From assembly GCA_031551275.1 (NCBI GenBank), contig JAVBNX010000001.1, forward strand, positions 62,001 through 126,000: DNA of 64,000 bases. The letters are read 5' to 3'. The position numbers were made by a program, and so were the translations under genes. The notes below the pieces were generated by a model. That model was not told where the DNA came from, made no database searches, and saw only the letters and a list, made by a program, of their open reading frames with translations. Positions 52,650-62,154 of the stretch are shown piece after piece (position 1 is the first letter of the stretch; each line of letters opens with the position of its first letter). The stretch is from JAVBMJ01 sp031551275 (GTDB taxonomy: Bacteria; Bacteroidota; Bacteroidia; Bacteroidales; Rikenellaceae).

Positions 52650-54983
52650 ATGAAAAAAACATTGATAGCAGCATTGGCCCTCTGTCTGGGCATGATGTCG
52701 TGCAAAAAAGACGAGCTGCCGGGCAATCCGGTGGTCGACACGCCGGTCCCCAACTTCGTGGTCACGATCAACGGGACGGACTACACCGTCGCCCCCAAGG
52801 GAAACGACAACGGGACATTGAACGACACGATGTACGTTACCGCCGTCAGGGCCGACAAGGCGACGGTCAAGACCTTCGAATTGAAGGACCCGGCCGCCGC
52901 GGCCAGCATCAAGGCCGGCGACGCGCTCTTCTTCGAGTGGGATGTGTTCCCCTTTACCATCGGCGAGCACCGGTATTACCTCAAGCTGAATTACAGCAAA
53001 ACGACGCCCGATGTGGCTTATGTGGTCCAGGAGTCCGAAAATTTCTATGTCGATTTGACAGCCAGTCCTAAGCTCGCGTCGATCCTCAACGACTACAAGT
53101 TCGAGGGTTACGCGGACCTCAGCGGCGAGGGGACGGGCAAGATAGGGATCGCCAACTCCTTCCGCGACAGGTACTACGGTACATCCACCGGCTTTACGGG
53201 TTCGCCCTCCTACGGGACGTTCGCCCTGCAGGGCGGGGTGGCCGCCTCTGACGGAAAGTGTCCCTCGCCCGGCCCCGCGAGCGCGGACTGGAACATCGGC
53301 AAGGGGTACTGGAAGATGAACTACAACGCTTTGACCGGCCAACTGGAGATGCTCAACACGGTTTGGGCCATCGACGGCACAGCGACCGGTGGGAGTGCAA
53401 CGAACATGGCGTACGACGGCGAAGTATGGATCATCGACGAGATACTCCTCGAAGAGGGCGAGTTCAACTTTACCACCGTTCCTGTTACGGCGGGCGACCC
53501 GGTCATCGTTTACCTGCAATCCACCGGGACCAGCCTGTCGGAAGAGGGCGTTGACATAGCAGTCTCCAAAGCGGGCACTTACGAGGTAAAACTCGATCTG
53601 CGCGATCCGGGCAAGTACAAATACACGCTGACCGACAAGAACATCGAGCCGCCCAAGCATCCGTACCTTTATGTCGTTTCCAAGCCCGGCGACGACTACG
53701 GCACGGCCTCCTCAACCAGCCCGCTGATCTACGACGTGCTTGAAGACGGCAATTACGAAGGATATGTCTACCTGGGCGATCCCCGCCCCGACTGGTCCAA
53801 CCTGGCCATCGTGGATACCGACAAGAATACTTATTACTCGGTCGACGGCGGTTTCGGCAGTGGCAAGTATGGCAGCTTTACCTTGGCCGCGCAAACCGGC
53901 ATCCAGGGCCCGTGGGCTCCATGGCATCAGGGCAACTCGGTATGGAGGATTACCTATAATTACTCGTCAAAAGCCTTGACCACCATGCTGGCGGACTTCG
54001 GGATTACAGGGACGGCCACTGGCAACGACCTCAAACCGTTGACCTACGACGACGCGACCAAGAAATGGACGGCCGAGGTAACCCTCGCGGCTGGCGAATT
54101 CAAGTTCCAGACCGCACCCGTATCGGACGGCACCAGCAACATCACCGTGACCTGGGGCGACGCCGGGACCGGCGACAAGGCCCTGGCCAAGGACGGCGCG
54201 GCGATCACGGTCTCCGAGGCGGCCGTATACACCGTTACCCTGGATATGACCAACACGATCGACTTGAAGTACAACATCCTCAAGGAGGGCGACGCGCCCG
54301 ATCCCGACGATGCGGACTACATGTACCTGCGCACATATGCCGGTCGATGGGACGCTTTTACCGGAAGCCCGAAGATCTATGACTTACATGGCAACGGCCT
54401 GTACGAAGGATACCTGTTTGTCAGCAACATTGCAGACGGAGACCCGATGTATCTGGTCGACAGCGACCAGGCGTACCTCTACACGTTCCCGGCATGGCAA
54501 GAGGTCAAAACCATGGAATACAAATCATTGACCTTTACTCAATTCCCGTACGTCTATTCACATGACGTATGTTGTCCCGCCGTACATTGGGCCACATCCA
54601 ACAAGGTATGGAAGCTCAGTTTCAATACGACCACAAACGCTTTCTTCGTCATGCAGACCAACTGGAACATCGCCGGGACGGCCACGGGAGACTCCAACCT
54701 CCATGCGTTGACCCACAACACGATGGACGACACCTGGAGCGTTACAATGAGCCTGGTCGCAGGCAGTTTCAAGTTCGAGACCGCCCCGGCCACGCTCGCA
54801 CCCAATGATCGCGCCACCGAGCCGGTCGGCACCGAGCCCAAGAGCATTACCCTGGGCGTGAAGTCGGGGCAACTGCTCCAGGAGGACGGCGGGACCGAGA
54901 TCGCGGTAACGACGGCGGGAAGCTACACCATCACGCTCGATCTGAAAGACGGCTCCTACAAATACTCCATGACAGCCAATTAA
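52650..54983 (+). CDS. SusE/SusF-like surface glycan-binding lipoprotein with three modules
   Basis: A 777-residue lipoprotein (Cys18 in MMSCKK). After an N-terminal Ig-like region it has three copies of a two-part module of roughly 200 residues. Each copy has a Trp/Tyr-rich part (GKGYWKMNYN, HQGNSVWRITYN, SNKVWKLSFN). Each then has a second part opening with G(T)ATG (DGTATGG, TGTATGND, AGTATGDS) and carrying an EGEFNFTT / AGEFKFQTAP / AGSFKFETAP strand. This matches the tandem starch-binding-type modules of SusE/SusF, which hold polysaccharide at the cell surface. No catalytic motif is seen. The third module contains two adjacent Cys (HDVCCPAVHW), unusual for this family. It overlaps no neighbour and ends one base before the first GH123-like gene. 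Confidence 0.8.
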   Translation: MKKTLIAALALCLGMMSCKKDELPGNPVVDTPVPNFVVTINGTDYTVAPKGNDNGTLNDTMYVTAVRADKATVKTFELKDPAAAASIKAGDALFFEWDVFPFTIGEHRYYLKLNYSKTTPDVAYVVQESENFYVDLTASPKLASILNDYKFEGYADLSGEGTGKIGIANSFRDRYYGTSTGFTGSPSYGTFALQGGVAASDGKCPSPGPASADWNIGKGYWKMNYNALTGQLEMLNTVWAIDGTATGGSATNMAYDGEVWIIDEILLEEGEFNFTTVPVTAGDPVIVYLQSTGTSLSEEGVDIAVSKAGTYEVKLDLRDPGKYKYTLTDKNIEPPKHPYLYVVSKPGDDYGTASSTSPLIYDVLEDGNYEGYVYLGDPRPDWSNLAIVDTDKNTYYSVDGGFGSGKYGSFTLAAQTGIQGPWAPWHQGNSVWRITYNYSSKALTTMLADFGITGTATGNDLKPLTYDDATKKWTAEVTLAAGEFKFQTAPVSDGTSNITVTWGDAGTGDKALAKDGAAITVSEAAVYTVTLDMTNTIDLKYNILKEGDAPDPDDADYMYLRTYAGRWDAFTGSPKIYDLHGNGLYEGYLFVSNIADGDPMYLVDSDQAYLYTFPAWQEVKTMEYKSLTFTQFPYVYSHDVCCPAVHWATSNKVWKLSFNTTTNAFFVMQTNWNIAGTATGDSNLHALTHNTMDDTWSVTMSLVAGSFKFETAPATLAPNDRATEPVGTEPKSITLGVKSGQLLQEDGGTEIAVTTAGSYTITLDLKDGSYKYSMTAN

Positions 54984-54984
54984 G

Positions 54985-56781
54985 ATGAAAAGAATCGCAA
55001 TGTTAAGTACCGCTGCTCTGGCAGCAGCGGTACTTATCTTTACCGGATGCTCGGACGAAAAATCGGACGGAGGAACTTACAAACCGCCCCCCGAAGAGGT
55101 CACGCCGCCCGAAAACGGGTTGTGGGCCTCGTTCGAGAGCAAGTTCAACCGCTACTGCCAGGGGCAGAAACACCCCGGGCAGACCAACGCGGCCAAGATA
55201 CAGACCCAATGGGGCGACACGGTGTGGATCAACGACCGCACCCACACCCAGGTCATGGTCTGGGCCAACCAGCAGTCGTACACCAATTTGAGCTACGAGG
55301 TAAGCGATTTGGAGAGCGGCGGGAACATCATATCCAAATCGAACATCAGCGTCAGCTTCGGGAGCTACGTGAAGGGGCACGTCGACGTGTGGGCCTGCCA
55401 ACCGCTGGAAGGCGAGTCGACCGCGCGCATCAACGTGGCCGACGCGCTCTCCAAGACCCCCGTTACCGCGATAAGCGCCACGGACGACCCGATCAAACTC
55501 TGGATCACGATCAACACCCCGAAAACCGCGACCGCAGGCAGGTACACCGGGACGGTCAAGGTCAAAGTGGACGGGGAGGCGGTCCAGACGCTCAACATGA
55601 GCCTGCTGGTGGTCAACCGGGTGTTGCCCGACGTGGCAGACTGGACCTTCCACCTCGACATGTGGCAGTATCCGTTCCAACTCGTCAATTTCTGCACGCC
55701 GGCGGTAACCTTCGCCTCGGACGAGTACTTCGCCATGATCGAGCCGTTCTACCGCCTGCTGGCCAACACGGGGCAGAAGTGCATCACGGCCTACATCAAG
55801 GGATCGACCTTCGAGCGCGGCGAGATCATGCTGCCCTGGACCAAGAAAACCAACGGGACCTGGGAGTACGACTTCACCAAGTTCGACAAGTACATCCAAA
55901 AGATGATGGACTGGGGGATCAACAAGCAGATCGACTGCTTTATCTCGGGCTGGCGGACCAACATCGACTACTACGATGAAGCGACGTCGAGCAACGTGAG
56001 CGTGGAGTTCCTCTCGCAGATCTACGCGGCGGACAACCCCACCATGCACGTGATCGGCGACGAGTTGTACCGCGAGCTCTGGACCACATTCTTCACGGCG
56101 TTCAAGACCCATATGCAGCAGAAAGGCTGGTTGTCCAAGGTGGTCTTCTACATGGACGAGTCGAGCCACGCCGACATGGTGAATATCGTCGAGACGATCC
56201 ACGACCACGACCCCAACTGGAAGATCGGCGTGGCGGGCAACGGGATGGGCGAGCTGGAGAACGACCTGTACGACTATTGCGTCTTTCTGGGGCGGCAGAA
56301 CAACAAGACCACCCCGGTCCACACCTTCTACACCTGCTGCTCGAACAAGTACCCGACCAACTACGTCTCCCAGAAGACCGATCCCGCCGAGTTGGTGTGG
56401 ATGGGGTGGCACGCGGCCGGGAACGGCTTCAACGGCTACCTGCGCTGGGGATACGATTTCTGGGGCACCTCGGACTTCAACGACGCGGCCCACACCGGCA
56501 GGTGGGCCTTCACGGCCGGGGACGGCAACATGGTTTACCGCCTGAACAATACCACCAATGCGAACGCCGTTGTCAATACCATACGCCTGGAGATGCTCAG
56601 GTTGGGGATCCAGGACTACGAAAAGATCCGTATCCTGAACAACGGCACGGTCAACAGCTTTGCCGACAACAACTTCGACATCCCCTACAACGACTGGGTA
56701 ACCATCAACGCGATCGGGCAGAAGGCCCGCACCCCGGTAACCAACGGAGAGGCGCTGCTCAAAAGGATGTCGGTCAATTAA
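54985..56781 (+). CDS. GH123-like (DUF4091) beta-N-acetylgalactosaminidase lipoprotein, copy 1
   Basis: A 598-residue lipoprotein (Cys22 in IFTGCS). An N-terminal beta-sandwich (about 40-215, ending VVNRVLPDVADW) is followed by a TIM barrel with the GH123-type catalytic pair in VVFYMDESSHADM (D391 stabilising the acetamido group, E392 acid/base). Later blocks are ELVWMGWHAAGNGFNGYLRW and LEMLRLGIQDYEKI. GH123 enzymes release terminal beta-GalNAc, for example from glycosphingolipids, by substrate-assisted catalysis. It shares its unusual linker KSDGGTYKPPPEEV with the next gene. It is co-transcribed with the SusE/F-like gene. Confidence 0.8.
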   Translation: MKRIAMLSTAALAAAVLIFTGCSDEKSDGGTYKPPPEEVTPPENGLWASFESKFNRYCQGQKHPGQTNAAKIQTQWGDTVWINDRTHTQVMVWANQQSYTNLSYEVSDLESGGNIISKSNISVSFGSYVKGHVDVWACQPLEGESTARINVADALSKTPVTAISATDDPIKLWITINTPKTATAGRYTGTVKVKVDGEAVQTLNMSLLVVNRVLPDVADWTFHLDMWQYPFQLVNFCTPAVTFASDEYFAMIEPFYRLLANTGQKCITAYIKGSTFERGEIMLPWTKKTNGTWEYDFTKFDKYIQKMMDWGINKQIDCFISGWRTNIDYYDEATSSNVSVEFLSQIYAADNPTMHVIGDELYRELWTTFFTAFKTHMQQKGWLSKVVFYMDESSHADMVNIVETIHDHDPNWKIGVAGNGMGELENDLYDYCVFLGRQNNKTTPVHTFYTCCSNKYPTNYVSQKTDPAELVWMGWHAAGNGFNGYLRWGYDFWGTSDFNDAAHTGRWAFTAGDGNMVYRLNNTTNANAVVNTIRLEMLRLGIQDYEKIRILNNGTVNSFADNNFDIPYNDWVTINAIGQKARTPVTNGEALLKRMSVN

Positions 56782-56802
56782 TGAAAGAATAAAGAGAGTG
56801 AG

Positions 56803-58545
56803 ATGAAAAAACCAATTGTGTACCTGTTGCCGCTGGCCATGTTCGCCCTGGCGTCGACCATGTGCTCTGAAAACAAATCCGACGGGGGGACCTACAAACC
56901 GCCCCCCGAAGAGGTCATACCCCCCGAGTCGGGGTTGTGGGCCTCGTTCGAGAGCAAGTTCAACCGCTACGCGAAAGGGCAGCAGCACCCCGGGCAAAGC
57001 AACGCCGCGAAGATCCGGACCAAATGGGCCGACACGATGTGGATCAACGACCGCACGCACGCCCAGATCGTGGTCTGGACCAACGACGAGGCCCAAACGG
57101 GCCTGAGCTTCGAGGTCAGCGATCTGGAAAGCGGCGGGAACATCATCGCCAAATCCAACGTCAAACTCCGCTATTGCAGCTACATCATCGGGGACTCGGA
57201 GCCCCTGGCCTGCAACAACCCCGGGCGGAGCACCCCCGTCTACGTGGCGGACGCCCTGTCGACCACCCCGGTCAACAGCGTGGCGATCGAGGACCCCATC
57301 AAGATATGGCTTACCGTCAACACACCCAAGACCACCGCGGCGGGCAAGTACACCGGCACGGTCAAGGTCAAGCAGGGCGGCGAAGTGATCCGCACGCTCG
57401 ATATCGAGATGCTGGTGGTCAACAAGACGCTGCCCGACGTGGCGGACTGGACCTTCCACCTCGACATCTGGCAATTCCCCTTCCAGTTGATGCAGCAGTG
57501 CTCGCCCCGGGTGGAATTCGCTTCGGCCGGGTACTTTACCTTAATGGAGCCGTTCTACAAGATGCTGGCCGACGCGGGGCAGAAGACCATTTCGACCTAC
57601 ATCAAGGACGGCGCGTTCAACTCCGGCGACCAGACCATGGTCAAATGGACCAAGAAGGCCAACGGGAGCTGGGAGTTCGACTACACGCGATTCGACGCCT
57701 TCGTGACCAAGATGATGGAATGGGGCATAACCAAGCAGATCAGTTGTTTCTCGCTGGCGGGATGGAACCTGGGCGTGCCCTACTACGACGAGGCCACCTC
57801 GTCCAACAAGACGCAGGCCTTCGAGGGCACAAGCGGAACGGGCGCGAGCCCCAAGGTCGGGTCGCCCGAGTACAAGGCGTTGTGGAACGCTTTCCTTACC
57901 GACTTCAAAGCCCACCTGGACACCAAAGGATGGTTCTCCAAGACGGTGCTTTACATGGATGAGATCGCCCACGCCGACATGGAGGCGATCATCAACCTGA
58001 TCCGCGAGCACAACATCAACTGGAAGATCGGCCTGGCAGGCAGCAACTTGGGCGACCTGGAGGACTACATGTACGATTACAGCGTTTTTCTGACCCGCGA
58101 GAGCAAGCAGACCACAGCGGTCAAGACCTTCTACACGAGCTGTTCGCACCTCTACCCCAACAACTACGTCACGCCCCTCTCCTCGCCGGGTGAGATGGCC
58201 TGGATGGGATGGCACGCGGCGGGTAACGGCTACAACGGCTACCTGCGCTGGGCCTACGACTACTGGCGCACGGGCAACCCCCTGGACGTGCGCGACAGCG
58301 GGGCCACGGCGGGCGACTGCAACATGGTCTACTACCTAAACGGCACCCTGAACAGCAACAACGTGGTGGCTGCCGCGAGGATGGAGCTGATGCGGGAAGG
58401 CGTGCAGGACTACGAAAAGATTAGGATCTTGAACAACGCCGAGCTGAACGCGTTCGCCGCCACGGTAACCGTCGCTTCGGGACAGAGGGCCACCTACTAC
58501 GTGGACAGGGGAGAAGGTATAATCGCCAGGGTATCGGCACAATGA
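56803..58545 (+). CDS. GH123-like (DUF4091) beta-N-acetylgalactosaminidase, copy 2
   Basis: A 580-residue tandem paralogue of the previous gene with the same linker (KSDGGTYKPPPEEV), the same WASFESKFNRY start of the sandwich domain and the catalytic pair D386/E387 in VLYMDEIAHADM. The expected lipid Cys21 is preceded by Met (STMC), a poor lipobox, so it may be processed differently from copy 1. The loop after YYDEATSSN differs (TQAFEGTSGTGASPKVGS here), which may set linkage preference. Its stop overlaps the next ATG in an ATGA, so GH123 copy 2 and GH20 are translationally coupled. Confidence 0.79.
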   Translation: MKKPIVYLLPLAMFALASTMCSENKSDGGTYKPPPEEVIPPESGLWASFESKFNRYAKGQQHPGQSNAAKIRTKWADTMWINDRTHAQIVVWTNDEAQTGLSFEVSDLESGGNIIAKSNVKLRYCSYIIGDSEPLACNNPGRSTPVYVADALSTTPVNSVAIEDPIKIWLTVNTPKTTAAGKYTGTVKVKQGGEVIRTLDIEMLVVNKTLPDVADWTFHLDIWQFPFQLMQQCSPRVEFASAGYFTLMEPFYKMLADAGQKTISTYIKDGAFNSGDQTMVKWTKKANGSWEFDYTRFDAFVTKMMEWGITKQISCFSLAGWNLGVPYYDEATSSNKTQAFEGTSGTGASPKVGSPEYKALWNAFLTDFKAHLDTKGWFSKTVLYMDEIAHADMEAIINLIREHNINWKIGLAGSNLGDLEDYMYDYSVFLTRESKQTTAVKTFYTSCSHLYPNNYVTPLSSPGEMAWMGWHAAGNGYNGYLRWAYDYWRTGNPLDVRDSGATAGDCNMVYYLNGTLNSNNVVAAARMELMREGVQDYEKIRILNNAELNAFAATVTVASGQRATYYVDRGEGIIARVSAQ

Positions 58546-60608
58546 TGAGGAGGATGAAAAAAGCGATGATTTTAACACTCGGGATGGCGGTTCTCTCCGC
58601 CGTCCCGGCCCTCGGGGCAAAAGAGCTCGACAAACGGTTCCAGGTACTTCCCAAACCGCAGAAGGTCGAAATCGTAAGCGAAAGCGGCATCAAAGGGGCC
58701 GAACTCGCCTGGATTACCGCGCCCGAGGGGGCCTGTATGCCGGTGCTCGGCAACCTGCTGAACGCGCTGCCGCGAGAGCAGGCCAAATCCAAGGGCGTGA
58801 CGCTGGTCAAGACCGGCAACGGCGTGCCCGAATCGGAAGAGGGGTACACGCTGGAGGTAAATGCCTCCGGCGTGGTAATCTCTTCAAAAGGGGACGCGGG
58901 GCTTTTCTACGGCTGCCAGACCCTCGAGCAACTGATCGAGGACAGCCGTGAGCAGGGGCTTACCATTCCCCGCATGAAGATGACCGACTGGCCCGCCATC
59001 TCCTACCGTTCGGTGCACTGGGACAACAAGAACCACCTCGACCGGGTGGAGTACTACTACGACCTGATCGACAGGCTGGCACGCTACAAGGTCAACGGGG
59101 TGATCTGGGAGATCGAGGACAAACTCCGCTTTACCCGCCGTCCCGAGGTCGGCGCGCCCAACTCGCTGAGCAAGCAGGAGGTGCAGGCCATCAGCCGCTA
59201 CGCCAAGGAGCGCCACATCGAGATCAGCCCCCTGATCCAGGGCCTCGGCCACGCGACCTACATCCTCAAGCACCATTGGGAGCTGCGCGAGGACATGAAC
59301 AACGACGGGGATTTCTGCCCCTCTAACCCGCGCACCTACGAGGTGTTGTTTGAGCTCTACCGTGACGCCATGGAGGCGATGCCCTACGGCAAGTACCTCC
59401 ACATCGGCGGGGACGAGGTAAGCCAGGTCGGTACGGACGAACGTTGCAAAGCGACGGGCAAGACCCCGTTCGAGCTTCAACTCGAGTGGCTGAACAAGGT
59501 TTGCGCGTTCGCCGTCGAGAACGGGCGCATACCCATCTTCTGGGACGATATGCCCTTCAAGTTCGGGGGGTTGTGGTATCCGATCAACTTCCCGATGCCC
59601 GAAGAGGAGACCCGCAGGCTGATGGACTTCAGCAAGGTGGACGAGGTAATCGACCTCTTCCCCAGGGAGTGCGTCTTTATGCGTTGGAGGTACGAGGATT
59701 CCAAGGCGCTGGGCAACCAGCTGGTGTTGGACTGGTACTCCAAGAGCGGTTTGATGGTCATGGCGGCCACGGCGGCCAGCGAGGCCCTCGGCGTGCATAT
59801 GCCGCGCCAGGAGGATCGTCTGGGCTACATCAAGGGGTTCTGCGAGGTAACCGAGGAGCGCAAGCTGGTCGGCATATTCGCCACGGCGTGGGGCGACAGC
59901 GATCCCCACCTGAAGACCGTAGAGATGGGCTTTATCGCCCTGGGCGAGTGGGGCTGGAATCCCACGGGGCGCACCATCGAAGAGTTCAAGGCGGCCTACG
60001 CGCGCCGTGAGTTCGGATTGGCGCGTCCCGCTGTGGAATTTATCTTCGAGATGGACGCCATCGCGCCCGCGTCCGATACGGTGCTGGTTACCGAAGGCCA
60101 CCGCAGCCCCGGATTCGCGGTCAGGGAGTTTAAGCTGATCACCCTGCCCGATCCGGAAAAGCCCGGGGAGTGGAGCAAGCAATACGCCGGCCGCGTGGAG
60201 GCAGCCAAAAGCTGCACCCCGAAGTATGAAAATGCCGTCGCGCTGCTCGACGCCGCCCAAAAGCAGGCGCTGCGCAACCGCTACACGCTGGAGATCTACG
60301 ACCGGACCAACGACCTGTTGTACTTCCCGCTGCGGTTGATGATCGCGCTGGACAAATATGACCGGGCGGGCGATAAGCAGCAGGCTTTGAAGGATATGCA
60401 GGCCGAGGTAGAGTATTTTTACCAAATGCGCAAGGATGTTTTGTGCTCCTATTCCAAGACGCGCTTTATGGAGAATCCCGAAGGCTACATTACCGGCAAC
60501 AGCCACCACTACCACCTGGCAGCGAGGACCAACAACAGCGATTGGGTCTTCTGGTTCGAATTGCCGATGATCCACGCCATCGAAAAATGGATGGACGAGC
60601 AGAAATAA
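58542..60608 (+). CDS. GH20-family beta-N-acetylhexosaminidase
   Basis: A 688-residue enzyme with a signal peptide (ending VPALGA, no lipobox, so periplasmic), a GH20b-type N-terminal domain (FQVLPKPQKVEIVSES), and a barrel with the catalytic pair D291/E292 in YLHIGGDEVSQVG. It differs from the GH20 at 43862: the strand usually reading GFHLDxxR is YRSVHWDNKNHLD, and a long alpha-helical C-terminal extension (about 490-688, with PLRLMIALDKYDRAGDKQQA) replaces the usual beta domain. This makes it a member of a divergent GH20 branch whose specificity is not clear. It is the last gene of PUL2. Confidence 0.88.
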   Translation: MMRRMKKAMILTLGMAVLSAVPALGAKELDKRFQVLPKPQKVEIVSESGIKGAELAWITAPEGACMPVLGNLLNALPREQAKSKGVTLVKTGNGVPESEEGYTLEVNASGVVISSKGDAGLFYGCQTLEQLIEDSREQGLTIPRMKMTDWPAISYRSVHWDNKNHLDRVEYYYDLIDRLARYKVNGVIWEIEDKLRFTRRPEVGAPNSLSKQEVQAISRYAKERHIEISPLIQGLGHATYILKHHWELREDMNNDGDFCPSNPRTYEVLFELYRDAMEAMPYGKYLHIGGDEVSQVGTDERCKATGKTPFELQLEWLNKVCAFAVENGRIPIFWDDMPFKFGGLWYPINFPMPEEETRRLMDFSKVDEVIDLFPRECVFMRWRYEDSKALGNQLVLDWYSKSGLMVMAATAASEALGVHMPRQEDRLGYIKGFCEVTEERKLVGIFATAWGDSDPHLKTVEMGFIALGEWGWNPTGRTIEEFKAAYARREFGLARPAVEFIFEMDAIAPASDTVLVTEGHRSPGFAVREFKLITLPDPEKPGEWSKQYAGRVEAAKSCTPKYENAVALLDAAQKQALRNRYTLEIYDRTNDLLYFPLRLMIALDKYDRAGDKQQALKDMQAEVEYFYQMRKDVLCSYSKTRFMENPEGYITGNSHHYHLAARTNNSDWVFWFELPMIHAIEKWMDEQK

Positions 60609-60632
60609 CGTTTTACCCTCCGCTTCGAGTGG

Positions 60633-60665
60633 GAAAGGCCGGATAATTCCGGCCTTTCTCTTTTT
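60633..60665 (+). terminator. Intrinsic terminator at the end of PUL2
   Basis: GAAAGGCCGG (60633-60642) and CCGGCCTTTC (60649-60658) form a perfect 10-base stem with loop ATAATT, followed by TCTTTTT. It lies 25 bases after the GH20 stop and marks the end of the PUL2 transcript. Confidence 0.93.
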
Positions 60666-60678
60666 GCAGCGGTTTTTA

Positions 60679-60686
60679 TACATTTG
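60679..60686 (+). promoter_or_regulatory. -7 element TACATTTG just before the DUF4434-like gene
   Basis: A perfect TAnnTTTG match ends only five bases before the ATG at 60692, so transcription would begin at or within a base or two of the start codon. The mRNA is therefore predicted to be leaderless or nearly so. Confidence 0.55.
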
Positions 60687-60691
60687 CAGGT

Positions 60692-61834
60692 ATGAAAAAG
60701 ATTTTGGCGATGGCCGGCGCGGCGTTGTCGTGCCTGACGGCGGCGGGACAGGAGGTTTCCCTGACGCTGCTGCCCCCTACCCCGGTTTCGGAACAGGTCA
60801 AACTCGATGTACGGGGCGGAATCCGCAACCCGACGGGGGAGACCATGGTGTGCAACGCTTCGGTCTACCTGAATAAACGAAAAGAGGGAAATTTGTTGGC
60901 CAGCCAGCGAATTACCCTGGAGGGCGGCGCTTCGGACAATGTGCGCACGCTGCTCGACCTGAAGGGGAAGGCGGGGCGCAACAAGGTTATCTTTGCGGTC
61001 GAGGTCGACGGCAAAGTGACGCGCAAGGAGCGGACAATCAATGTTTTGCCCATGGAGACGCGTTATACGGGAAATGTGGACGGAGCCTGGCTGGAGCTTT
61101 ACTCGGAAAATGGGAAAGCGCAGAAATTGACCGACAAGCAATGGCGCGAGTTGGTAGGCGGGTTGCATGGCTCGGGGATGAACCTGATCGTGATCCCCGA
61201 GGTTTTTCATTGTACCGATACGGTTGGGCTTCATGATTTTACCGGAGCCGATTATCCGGGGCAGGCGCTCTACCCCTCCGAACTCTACTGGCGCGTCCCC
61301 ATGGCTGCCGACGATCCCCTGGAGGCGATCTTTGCCGAGGCGGACAGGCTCGGGATGCAGGTCATGCCGGGCGTGGGAACCTTCGCGCGCTTCGACTTTA
61401 CGGGGCCCTCGCTGGCGTGGCACCAGAGCGTGGCGCGGGAGCTTTGGGAGCGGTACGGGCACCATGATTCGTTTTACGGGTTTTATGTCTCGGAGGGCAT
61501 AGGGGCCGGTTTGGACAATGGGGAATCCGATGCACAGACGGCGCGTTTGCGGCGCAACGAGCTGATCTCGTTCTTCAGGAATTTTAGGCGCTCGTGCGCG
61601 GAGATGGCTCCCGGCAAGCCCGTGATGCTGGCGATGACGGGCTCCGATATGGGCGCGGCGGGGGAGGACGCTTACCTCGAATTGTTGCGCAACCTCGATA
61701 TCCTGTGCTCTACGGGGCTGACCGACCGAGCTTATGCGATTAAGTTGCAGGAGCTTTGCGACAGGGCGGGGACACACCTCTGGCAGAAGATCTTCAAAAG
61801 TGCGCCGGGCGACTTTGAAAAAGTTTTGCGCTGA
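60692..61834 (+). CDS. DUF4434-like putative TIM-barrel glycosidase
   Basis: A 380-residue secreted protein (signal peptide ending LTAAGQ). An N-terminal Ig-like domain (about 21-120, LDVRGGIRNPTGETMVCNAS) leads into a (beta/alpha)8-like region. That region has blocks seen in DUF4434 proteins: GMNLIVIPEVFH, PSELYWRVPMAADDPLEAIF, GMQVMPGVGTFA and FYGFYVSEGIGAG, where the Glu is a plausible catalytic residue. The biochemical role of the family is not settled; a glycosidase is the usual guess. It stands alone between the PUL2 terminator and the riboswitch. The start is fixed by the signal peptide, although it leaves almost no leader after the promoter. Confidence 0.65.
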   Translation: MKKILAMAGAALSCLTAAGQEVSLTLLPPTPVSEQVKLDVRGGIRNPTGETMVCNASVYLNKRKEGNLLASQRITLEGGASDNVRTLLDLKGKAGRNKVIFAVEVDGKVTRKERTINVLPMETRYTGNVDGAWLELYSENGKAQKLTDKQWRELVGGLHGSGMNLIVIPEVFHCTDTVGLHDFTGADYPGQALYPSELYWRVPMAADDPLEAIFAEADRLGMQVMPGVGTFARFDFTGPSLAWHQSVARELWERYGHHDSFYGFYVSEGIGAGLDNGESDAQTARLRRNELISFFRNFRRSCAEMAPGKPVMLAMTGSDMGAAGEDAYLELLRNLDILCSTGLTDRAYAIKLQELCDRAGTHLWQKIFKSAPGDFEKVLR

Positions 61835-61872
61835 TTTTTCCCTACCCCTGTTTTTATTCGGCGATTAATTGC

Positions 61873-61880
61873 TACCTTCG
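61873..61880 (+). promoter_or_regulatory. -7-like element TACCTTCG upstream of the cobalamin riboswitch
   Basis: One mismatch from TAnnTTTG, placed just before the riboswitch aptamer, where a promoter must lie. No clear -33 sequence is seen. Confidence 0.4.
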
Positions 61881-61887
61881 CGGACGT

Positions 61888-62068
61888 AACGGTTCCCGAA
61901 GCGCGTCGGCGTGGAAGGATTAAATGGGAATGCCGTGAAAGTCGGCAACAGTTCCCGCTGCTGTAAGTTCCTGCCCCGAAAGGGGTTAAAAAGTTCAGGC
62001 AATCTTTGCCACTGGTCCTTGGGACTGGGAAGGCGCCCGGACAGGAACGAGTCAGAAGACCTGCCTTA
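61888..62068 (+). promoter_or_regulatory. Cobalamin (B12) riboswitch aptamer
   Basis: The conserved pieces of the class occur in order: GGGAATGCCGTGAAAGTCGGC (J region, from 61926, written here over one base too many only in part), CCCGCTGCTGTAA (61954 onward, the B12 box core), GCCACTGG, GGGAAGG, and the closing GTCAGAAGACCTGCC (62051-62065). Adenosyl- or aquocobalamin binding would repress the downstream gene. Translation of the small open frame across it is not supported. It controls the BtuH-like gene 136 bases downstream. Confidence 0.95.
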
Positions 62069-62154
62069 CAAAAACCAATTGGTTTTGCAGCCTACGGCGA
62101 ATGGGCGGGGAACGACTGATGTTTTACCAGTTTTGGACCTTGATCTTTTCGCCC

